6,818 nucleotides of DNA from the NCBI GenBank assembly GCA_947307005.1, contig CAMZHY010000203.1, forward strand, positions 1 to 6,818, in the 5' to 3' direction. Below, piece after piece: positions 1 through 6,300 of the stretch. The position numbers and the translations under genes were made by a program. Numbering within the stretch: position 1 is the first letter of the stretch; each line of letters opens with the position of its first letter. This stretch comes from an uncultured Planctomycetaceae bacterium. Its GTDB lineage: Bacteria; Planctomycetota; Planctomycetia; Pirellulales; Thermoguttaceae. The notes beneath the pieces are model-generated. The model was given only the letters and a program-made list of their open reading frames with translations, was not told the DNA's origin and did not search any database.

Positions 1-2189
1 TAACGTCGATCCTCGCGAGGTTCGCGCGGCTCGCGGCGCGGACGTTCTTCCATATCCATTTCGGGCTCGCCATCCGGACGGTCCGTTTCGCCGCGTTCCT
101 TGAGGACGGCGCGGCGGCTGAGCTTAATGCGGTTCTGATCGTCGACGCCAATGACCTTGACCTCGAGCTTGTCGCCGGGCTTGCAGAATTTCTGGATGCT
201 GTCGACGTAGCCGTCGGAGAGTTCGCTGATGTGGCAGAGACCGTCGCGACCGGGCAGAATTTCGATGAACGCGCCGAAGTTCTGGATGCTGGAGACGACG
301 CCTTCGTAAATCTTGCCGATTTCAACCGTCGCGAAAAGACGGTTGATCTGTTCGAGCGCGGCTTCCGCGGAGGCGAGATCGGCCGCGGCGACCGTGACGG
401 AACCGTCGTCTTCGACGTTAACGCTCGCGCCGGTGGAGTCTTGGATGCTGCGAATCATCTTGCCGCCGGGGCCGATGAGCGTGCCGATCTTGTCGGGATC
501 GATCTTCGTGCGAAGGAGTCGCGGCGCGTATTCGGAAATTTCCTCGGCGGGACGCGGCGCGGCGGCGAGCATCTTGCGAAGGATGCCGATGCGCGCTTCG
601 CGAGCCTGCTTGAGCGTTTGCGCGATGATTTCCTTTGAAATTCCGTTCGTCTTGAGGTCGAGCTGGATGCCCGTGACCCCGTTCTGCGTGCCCGCGACTT
701 TGAAGTCCATGTCGCCGTAATGGTCTTCGTCGCCCATGATGTCGGTAATCGTGATCCAGCGATCGTCCGATTCCTTGACGAGACCGATGGAGATGCCCGC
801 GACCGGATTGACGATCGGGACGCCCGCCGCCATGAGTCCAAGGGTGCCGCCGCAGACGGTCGCCATGGAACTCGAGCCGTTCGATTCGAGAATATCGGAG
901 ATGACGCGCACCGTGTAGGGGAACGTTTCCTCATCGGGCAGAACCGACTTCAGACTGCGTTCGGCGAGCGCGCCGTGACCGTATTCGCGTCGTCCGACCC
1001 CGCGATACGGCTTGCATTCGCCGACGGAATAGGGCGGGAAGTTGTAGTCGAGCATGAAGCGCTTGGTCTGCTCTTCGAACAAACCTTCGACGCGCTGGAC
1101 GTCTTTCGCGGTTCCGAGCGTGACCGTGATGAGCGCCTGGGTTTCGCCGCGCTGGAAGAGCGCGGAGCCATGGACGCGCGGCAACACGTTGACGCGGCAT
1201 TCGATCGGACGCACTTCCTTGACGCCGCGTCCGTCGAGACGCGCGCCGGAGAGGATAATGTCGCGAACGACGCGGGCCGTGAAGTTATTGAACGCGACTT
1301 CAAAGTATTCGGGTGAGAAGAGGTTCGGCTCTTCGGAACCTTCGACGGTCTCGACGACGAGCGCTTCGCGGGCGCGTTCCTTAACGGCGTCGCACGCCTG
1401 AGCGCGGGCGAGCTTGCCTTCCGTCCTCTTGGCGGCGGCGAAGTCGTCGTAATAGCCCTCCATGAGCTTGTCGTACATCGGCTTCGTATCGATCGGCGTG
1501 AAGGTCATCTTTTCCGGCGCGACCTTTTCGACGAGTTCGAGCTGGAGCTCGCAGATTTCGCGGACGTACGCGTGCGCGGTCATGATCGCTTCGAACATCT
1601 TCTGTTCCGGAAGCTCGTGACCGAAACCTTCGATCATGAGGACGGAGTCCATGTTGCCGGAGACGACGAGGTCGAGGTCGCTGTTTTCAAGCTGCTGAAC
1701 CGTCGGGAAGGGGACGAATTCGCCGTCGACGAGTCCGAGACGGACGGCGCCGAGGGGGCCCTCGAAGGGCAGCGGGCTCAGCTGCAGACACGTGGCGCAA
1801 CCGTTCATCGCGACGACGTCGGGATCGTTCTGCTGATCGCAGGCGAGGACGTTGGCGAAGACTTGAACGTCGTTGTAGAATCCGTCGGGGAAGAGGGGAC
1901 GGATCGGACGGTCGATGAGGCGGGAGGTCAGAATTTCCTTCAGTCCGGGACGACCTTCGCGCTTAAGAAAACCACCGGGGAATTTTCCGGCGGCGGAGAC
2001 GCGTTCTCGATAATCGCAGGTGAGCGGGAAGAAGTCTGCGCCCGGCTTGCTCGGGGCGGTCGTCGTCGCGCAAAGAACCACGTTGTCGTTGTATCCGATC
2101 AAACAACTTCCGTGCGCCTGCTTGGCAAGCTCGCCAGTTTCAATCCACAGAAGACCGTTTCCAATTTTTTTCTCAACTCTAACTTTCAA
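1..2189 (-). CDS. pnp: Polynucleotide phosphorylase (PNPase), 3' end cut by window edge
   Basis: PNPase is a cytoplasmic 3'-to-5' exoribonuclease that uses phosphate to degrade RNA, releasing nucleoside diphosphates; in many bacteria it works within the RNA degradosome. The minus-strand frame is open for 729 codons. The first RNase PH-like core contains GGFLKREGRP (residues 72-81) and DRPIRPLFP. A helical linker follows. The second RNase PH core starts near RLDGRG (317) and contains GSSSMA (serines 439-441) and GDEDHYGDMDFKVAG. D489, D495 and K497 align with E. coli catalytic or metal-binding D486, D492 and K494. A KH domain has the loop IGPGGK (to about 577) and an S1 domain spans about 625-692. 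A short charged tail rich in Arg, Pro and Glu ends the visible part. The codon after residue 729 begins TA, so it may be the stop. I chose the TTG start because the family N-terminus (KVRVEKKIG) begins there and AAAGG lies 9 bases upstream; no in-frame ATG fits. It lies downstream of rpsO on the same strand. Confidence 0.97.
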   Translation of the reverse strand, partial: MKVRVEKKIGNGLLWIETGELAKQAHGSCLIGYNDNVVLCATTTAPSKPGADFFPLTCDYRERVSAAGKFPGGFLKREGRPGLKEILTSRLIDRPIRPLFPDGFYNDVQVFANVLACDQQNDPDVVAMNGCATCLQLSPLPFEGPLGAVRLGLVDGEFVPFPTVQQLENSDLDLVVSGNMDSVLMIEGFGHELPEQKMFEAIMTAHAYVREICELQLELVEKVAPEKMTFTPIDTKPMYDKLMEGYYDDFAAAKRTEGKLARAQACDAVKERAREALVVETVEGSEEPNLFSPEYFEVAFNNFTARVVRDIILSGARLDGRGVKEVRPIECRVNVLPRVHGSALFQRGETQALITVTLGTAKDVQRVEGLFEEQTKRFMLDYNFPPYSVGECKPYRGVGRREYGHGALAERSLKSVLPDEETFPYTVRVISDILESNGSSSMATVCGGTLGLMAAGVPIVNPVAGISIGLVKESDDRWITITDIMGDEDHYGDMDFKVAGTQNGVTGIQLDLKTNGISKEIIAQTLKQAREARIGILRKMLAAAPRPAEEISEYAPRLLRTKIDPDKIGTLIGPGGKMIRSIQDSTGASVNVEDDGSVTVAAADLASAEAALEQINRLFATVEIGKIYEGVVSSIQNFGAFIEILPGRDGLCHISELSDGYVDSIQKFCKPGDKLEVKVIGVDDQNRIKLSRRAVLKERGETDRPDGEPEMDMEERPRREPREPREDRR

Positions 2190-2198
2190 AATACCAAA

Positions 2199-2203
2199 CC
2201 TTT
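2199..2203 (-). promoter_or_regulatory. Ribosome binding site deciding the TTG start of pnp
   Basis: AAAGG (inside GAAAGG, complementary to the CCUUUC usual near the 3' end of 16S rRNA) ends 9 bases before the TTG at 2189. The same 10-base string GAAAGGTTTG, with the same 9-base spacing, precedes rpsO. This supports TTG as the genuine start. Confidence 0.75.
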
Positions 2204-2256
2204 CATAACGATAAGACCGGCGGAACCTGCTTCGTCCGTCGGCGAGACTTCGCGTC

Positions 2257-2272
2257 GAGACCGCGCGGTCTC
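2257..2272 (-). repeat. Perfect 16-base palindrome in pnp leader
   Basis: GAGACCGCGCGGTCTC reads the same on both strands. As RNA it could form a 6-bp stem with a CGCG loop, about 68 bases before the pnp start. An 8-base direct repeat, GGCGAGAC on the plus strand, flanks it at 2241-2248 and 2280-2287. It could be an RNA hairpin or a protein-binding DNA site; neither is proven. Confidence 0.45.
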
Positions 2273-2399
2273 AAAACGCGGCGAGACATAACCGCGCGAA
2301 ACGACTCGCAAACGAATTGTTTTAATGACTATTACCGGGAGCCGAGGGGAATGAATAGCTCGCTCCGTCGCGCGGTAAGATTTCTAAACTACATTCTTC

Positions 2400-2417
2400 A
2401 AAAAACGACGACCGTCG
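2400..2417 (-). terminator. Weak hairpin plus T6, possible intrinsic terminator
   Basis: On the minus strand a 4-bp stem (CGAC/GTCG, loop GGTC) is followed directly by six T residues. The stem is short for an intrinsic terminator, so this could only be a partial or accidental stop between rpsO and pnp. Confidence 0.2.
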
Positions 2418-2443
2418 ACAAAGCGCTCGCGATCGCCATGCGT

Positions 2444-2461
2444 AAAAGTCCTTTTCAGGAC
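2444..2461 (-). terminator. GAAA-tetraloop hairpin followed by T4
   Basis: On the minus strand GTCCT, the loop GAAA, then AGGAC form a perfect 5-bp stem closed by a GNRA tetraloop, followed by TTTT. It lies about 150 bases after the rpsO stop. It may be a weak terminator or a 3'-end stabiliser for the rpsO message. Confidence 0.3.
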
Positions 2462-2502
2462 GGCGCCGAACGACGCCCATAGGAACGATTTGCAAACTCA
2501 GG

Positions 2503-2537
2503 GGACGAAACGCGACGTCGGACGCGGCGTTTCGTCC
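2503..2537 (-). promoter_or_regulatory. 11-bp perfect hairpin downstream of rpsO (candidate RNA processing or stability element)
   Basis: Arms GGACGAAACGC (2503-2513) and GCGTTTCGTCC (2527-2537) are perfectly complementary around a 13-base loop. This is the strongest inverted repeat in the spacer. No T tract follows on either strand, so it is not a typical intrinsic terminator. In E. coli the rpsO-pnp spacer contains an RNase III-cut hairpin that controls pnp. The position here suggests a comparable processing or stability role, but that is inference by analogy. Confidence 0.5.
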
Positions 2538-2606
2538 GAAAAGAAAAGGCGTCGCCGCGTTGGGGGCTTGTGTTGAAGCCGAGACGGGCGACGCGCAGAG
2601 CGGATT

Positions 2607-2879
2607 TCACCGACGAAGACCGAGGCGCTTGATGAGTTCGACGTAGCGAGACTGATCCTTGCTCGCGAGATAGTCGAGGAGTCTTCGACGGCGGCTGACC
2701 ATCTGAAGAAGACCGCGACGCGTCGAAAAATCGCGCTTGTTCTTCTTCATGTGTTCGGTCAGCGCGTTGATCTTGGTGGTCAGAATCGCGACCTGGACTT
2801 CAGGGGATCCGACGTCGGAATCGCTGCGGCGATACTCGGCGATGAGCGCCTGCTTTTCCTCTTTGCTCATAATCGTCAT
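2607..2879 (-). CDS. rpsO: 30S ribosomal protein S15
   Basis: S15 is a primary-binding protein of the small subunit that docks on the three-way junction of helices 20-22 in the central domain of 16S rRNA. The 90-residue product matches the usual length of about 89. It carries the family signature along its whole length: GSPEVQVAILTTKINALTEH (residues 24-43), then RRGLLQMVSRRRRLLDYL, and it ends in IKRLGLRR. The ATG at 2879 is preferred over the ATG three codons later because AAAGG lies 9 bases before it (18 before the alternative). The gene is intact. It lies upstream of pnp on the same strand, the conserved bacterial order, and behind a recognisable promoter with a leader of roughly 145 bases. 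S15 often represses its own translation through such leaders. Confidence 0.98.
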   Translation of the reverse strand: MTIMSKEEKQALIAEYRRSDSDVGSPEVQVAILTTKINALTEHMKKNKRDFSTRRGLLQMVSRRRRLLDYLASKDQSRYVELIKRLGLRR

Positions 2880-2888
2880 AACAACAAA

Positions 2889-2893
2889 CCTTT
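2889..2893 (-). promoter_or_regulatory. Ribosome binding site of rpsO
   Basis: AAAGG, within GAAAGGTTTG, lies 9 bases before the ATG at 2879 and selects it over the in-frame ATG at codon 4. Motif and spacing are the same as at pnp. Confidence 0.75.
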
Positions 2894-2982
2894 CGGCGTA
2901 GGAAATCGACTAGCCTCGTCTTCAAGCGGACCGATCGATTCCACAGGTGTAAAGCGACTTTTTTGTCCTTCGATAACGTTAA

Positions 2983-3007
2983 GCCGGAGACGTCGTCGTC
3001 TCGCGGC
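2983..3007 (-). promoter_or_regulatory. Strong hairpin in rpsO leader (candidate S15 autoregulation site)
   Basis: On the minus strand GCCG, a bulged C, then GAGACG pair with CGTCTC and CGGC around the loop ACGA. This gives 10 base pairs with a single bulge. It falls just downstream of the predicted rpsO start site and about 100 bases before the start codon. S15 autoregulation through a leader RNA is established in several bacteria, using structures that differ between phyla. Assigning that role here is inference. Confidence 0.45.
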
Positions 3008-3031
3008 GGATGAAAAACAAAAATTTTGGGT

Positions 3032-3059
3032 ATTATAACGTTCGTTTGCAACCGCGCAA
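3032..3059 (-). promoter_or_regulatory. Sigma-70-type promoter for rpsO
   Basis: On the minus strand a perfect TATAAT (-10, 3037 down to 3032) lies 16 bases after TTGCGC (-35, 3059 down to 3054; three of six consensus bases). Transcription would start near 3025, giving an rpsO leader of about 145 bases. The exact -10 and its place upstream of a highly expressed gene make this the best promoter in the window. Confidence 0.65.
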
Positions 3060-3142
3060 GGGGCGGCCCGCCGTTTAACCCGTTGTAAAGGAATATCCCG
3101 AAAAGTTTTTTCAAAAAAGCGCTTTCGACCCCTTTCTTATTG

Positions 3143-3171
3143 TTGCTCCCCGCTCGTGAAAAGCATAGAAT
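3143..3171 (+). promoter_or_regulatory. Candidate sigma-70-type promoter for the secreted beta-helix gene
   Basis: TTGCTC (3143-3148) and TAGAAT (3166-3171, five of six consensus) are exactly 17 bases apart. Transcription would start near 3178, giving a leader of about 60 bases. It diverges from the rpsO promoter about 100 bases away. Confidence 0.45.
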
Positions 3172-3175
3172 TAAG

Positions 3176-3222
3176 CCGACGATCGTTCCGAGTCGGACGA
3201 ATCCTCGCGAGGCGTTTTTTTT
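3176..3222 (+). promoter_or_regulatory. Structured leader with terminator-like hairpin and T8 before the ribosome binding site
   Basis: CCGAC (3176-3180) can pair with GTCGG (3192-3196). Immediately after comes the palindrome CCTCGCGAGG (3203-3212), then CG and eight T residues (3215-3222). The T run touches the Shine-Dalgarno sequence. The arrangement resembles a short attenuator, but the second stem is only about 3 bp if a normal loop forms, so it may instead just keep the ribosome site unstructured. Confidence 0.3.
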
Positions 3223-3228
3223 AGGGGG
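3223..3228 (+). promoter_or_regulatory. Ribosome binding site of the beta-helix gene
   Basis: AGGGGG, close to AGGAGG, ends 9 bases before the ATG at 3238, the same spacing as at the other two genes. The ATG opens directly into a signal peptide. Confidence 0.75.
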
Positions 3229-3237
3229 ATCGATTTT

Positions 3238-3318
3238 ATGAGACTTTCATATCGCGCTTTGACGGCGATCTTCGCCGCGTTTCTCATCCTTTTCGCCGCC
3301 GTCGATCGCGTCGGCGCC
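3238..3318 (+). other. Sec signal peptide of the beta-helix protein
   Basis: Residues 1-27 show the n-region MRLSYR, a hydrophobic stretch (ALTAIFAAFLILFAA) and a polar end with VGA as a signal peptidase I site before QDST. There is no lipobox cysteine, so it is not a lipoprotein. Confidence 0.85.
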
Positions 3319-6300
3319 CAAGATTCGACGCTGACGGTCGATCGCGAGCTAATCGACGATTCCGTTAAGTCGGACGGGCCGTTCGACGCGTCTTCCGGCT
3401 CCTTTACCGTCGCGATTCGCGCCAAACTCGTCGAGCCGGGAGGCGAGACCGGCAACGGCGACGGCAAGGCGATGCTGTGGAACGTCGGCAACGGTTGGAA
3501 CGACGGCGCGCGCGTTATCTTCTCATGGGACGACTCGCGGTTCGCGTTCCAGATCGGCGCGAAGGACGCCCATCCTTCCGCGACGTCGGAGCGCGGATAC
3601 CTCCCCGGCGTTATGCGCGACGTCGTCGCGACCTTCAACGGCGCGACGAAGGAGATGCGCCTCTACGTGGATGGCGAACAGGCGGGCGCCGCGATGTTCG
3701 ACGGAGAGCTTACGACGAACGACCAGCCGCTTAACGTCGGATTCGGCGCTTCGGGAATCGGCTCGGCGCGCATGTTTGTCGATAAAGCGGAAACGTGGAC
3801 CCGCGCGCTCGACGCCGACGAAATCGCCAGCCGTCAAGAAGAACGCCCCGCGCAGGAGCGCCTTGCGGTCGACGCGCTCCGCGACGTCGAATCGTTTTCA
3901 AACGCGTCGGTCAACCTCGACGTCAAGCCCGAAACGCTGCGTTCCGCGCTCGCGCTCGATCTGCCGCCGCAGATTAGAGAGCGGCTCCGGGCCGATCTTG
4001 TCGCCAACTTGTCGAGTCGCGATTTCACCGTCGACCGTAATCTCAATCCGGTCGACTACAACGAGTACGCCGAAATCGTCCTCCACGACGCCGAGGCCGC
4101 GCTCGCCGAACCGAAGTCGGACGAGAACGGCGACGCGCCCGTCTCTAAGAAGGAGCTTGAAAACTACATAGGACTCGTTGAAAAACTGACGCGTTTGCGC
4201 GAGGTTTCGGCGAGCAATGCGACGATCGTTAGAAAATTCATGTCTTCGTCGAGTTTCGACGCGGCGAGAACGCAGGCGTTTCGCGCCAAGGGCAGAACGC
4301 TGATCGAGAAATTCGGTCAGAACGAGACGCGCGCGTCCGACGCGCTCAAAGCGCTGACGACGAGCTTTCCTCGCGAGGCGGCTGTTTACGCGAAGATTGG
4401 AAAACTGGAGACGTCGGCGGGGCGAGTCGGTCTTATCGAGCGCGACGCGCTGGGAATCTACTACGAGCTGACCACGACGTCGCGCAACGAGCGGAATATT
4501 CGTCGCGTCGTCGTGGCGCCCGACGGTTCCGACAAGACGGGAAACGGCACGGATACGGCGCCTTACGCGACGCTGGCTCGCGCGTTTAAAGACGCCGAGA
4601 AAAACGCCGTCGGCAAGACGGCGATCGAGATGAAAGCGGGAACCTATTACGCGACGGGGCCGGCGCGCCTTGAAAACGCGTCGAATGTCATCGTTCGCGG
4701 ATTGGAAAAGGGCGCGGTGAAAATCGTCGGTTCGCGCCAGATCGATAATTTCGCGACGCTTGAAGAGTTCGCCGAGTCGGACTCGAACGTCGCCGCCGCG
4801 CTCGAACGGATTCCGGAAGAGGCGCGAAACAAGGTCTTTGCCGCGAATCTCAAGGCGGCGGGCGTCGACGATCTCGGAACGCTTAAGAATCGCGGCTACG
4901 GAGGAGGCGGCGACGCCGTCAAACCGATTCCGACCTTTACGTTTAACGGCAAAGCGCAGACGCTCGCGCGATGGCCCAACGACGGAGACGAAACGCTCAA
5001 ATTCGGCGAAAAGGCGGACAAGCCCGAAGGCGTTTCCGACGATTCTTCCACGTTCCGATACGACTTCGATCGCGTCGACGGCTGGAAACTCGACGGGGAC
5101 GACGACATTTGGGCGTTTGGACTCTTCGAATGGGAATGGGCCGCGGACTTCCGTCGCGTCTTAAAGATTGATCGCGCCGCGAAAACGTTGACCTTTGATT
5201 ATAAGAACGGCTCGGGGCGATTCGACTATTATTTCGTCAACGTTCTCGAAGAACTCGACGCGCCGGGCGAGTATTACGTCGACCGCGCGACGGGAATCCT
5301 TTATTTCTATCCTCCGGAAGGGTTTGAGACCGCCGAGGCGGTCAACGCGGCAAACGCGGAGTACGACGTCTACGAAGGGCGCTTCATCGAGCTTGAAGGC
5401 GTTTCCGACGTCGTGATTTCGAATCTGACCATGTCGGGAGGTCGCGAGACCGCCGTGACGATGAAAGATTGCAAGCGCTGCTATCTCTCCGACTGCGTGA
5501 TCGAACAGATGGGGGGCAACGGCGTCGTCATGAACGGCGGCGAATTCTGCGGCGTCGTGAGTTCTCGGCTCCGAAGCCTTGGCGCGTGCGGCGTGAGAAC
5601 GAGCGGCGGCGACCCGGAAACGCTCAAACCATGTCGGCATCTGATTCACAACAACTACGTGAGCGACTTTAGCCGGATCGACCGCGTCTACGCGCCGGCG
5701 GTCAGCGCGTACGGCTGCGGCGTCGCCGTGACGAACAACCTGTTCTGCGACTCTCCGCACCACGCGCTGAGAACCGACGGTCAGGATATGTATATCGCGC
5801 GAAACGAAATTCATTCGGTCGTTTACGAGTACAGCGATCAGTCGGGAATCGATATCTACTGCGATCCGAGCTATCGCGGAATCGTGATCGAACGCAATCT
5901 CTGGCGTCATATCGGGTCGGCGTTCGCGCTCTGCGGACAGGCGGGAATCCGACTCGACGACTCGATTTCCGGCGTGGTGATGACGGACAACGTCTTCTAC
6001 CGTTCCTCGGGGGGCGCGTTCGGCGGAATCCAGATTCACGGCGGCAAGGACAATCTCATCAAAGACAACGCGTTTGTCGACTGTCTCCAAGCGCTGAGCT
6101 TTACCGTTTGGGGCGGCGACCGTTACGAAAGGTTCGTCAAAGAACAGTTTTCCGAGCATGTCGATTCCGCCCTCTACAAGAAGACGTACCCGTTCTTCGA
6201 CGAGATTTTCGACCACTACGACCGTAACTACGTTTTTAACAATCAAGCGATTAACTGCGGCAAGTTCAACCGCTCCGGCGACGCGGTCGACGTCTTTGTC

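Larger units (their letters stand above)
2190..2606 (-). other. rpsO-pnp intergenic spacer, structured, no convincing gene
   Basis: This 417-base gap separates the rpsO stop from the pnp start. Read leftwards it holds, in order: an 11-bp perfect inverted repeat (2503-2537), a small GAAA-loop hairpin followed by T4 (2444-2461), a weak 4-bp hairpin followed by T6 (2400-2417), and a 16-base palindrome in the pnp leader (2257-2272). The only open frame is a 52-codon minus-strand ORF (2322-2480) with no ribosome binding site. Near-promoter strings such as TAATAG around 2330 have poor -35 partners, so I cannot say whether pnp has its own promoter or depends on read-through from rpsO. Confidence 0.6.

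Noticed and set aside
231..2291. Plus-strand ORFs at 231-638, 720-1316 and 1572-2291
   Set aside because: They lie antisense to pnp, whose minus-strand frame is continuous and matches PNPase throughout. Their products are low-complexity and charged, as expected for shadow frames in GC-rich DNA.
2322..2480. 52-codon minus-strand ORF in the rpsO-pnp spacer
   Set aside because: It has no Shine-Dalgarno sequence, contains the hairpin elements of the spacer and its product shows no recognisable pattern.
2800..3114. 104-codon minus-strand ORF overlapping the start of rpsO, and a plus-strand ORF at 2751-3038
   Set aside because: Both overlap rpsO or its promoter and leader in other frames, and neither has a ribosome site or family similarity.
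3099..3127. TTTTTTCAAAAAA with flanking CGAAA/TTTCG, possible bidirectional terminator
   Set aside because: It sits upstream of both divergent promoters, so there is no transcript for it to end. The A/T arms would form a weak stem; it is more likely just AT-rich upstream DNA.
3203..4377. CCTCGCGAGG occurring at about 11-20, 3203-3212 and again near 4368-4377
   Set aside because: The three copies lie in unrelated settings (two inside coding regions), and CG-rich palindromes are frequent here, so a dispersed functional repeat is not supported.
5161..6246. 361-codon minus-strand ORF
   Set aside because: It is antisense to the beta-helix gene, has a V/D/R-rich composition typical of a mirrored frame and shows no family motif. 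The plus-strand frame has a signal peptide and recognisable domains.
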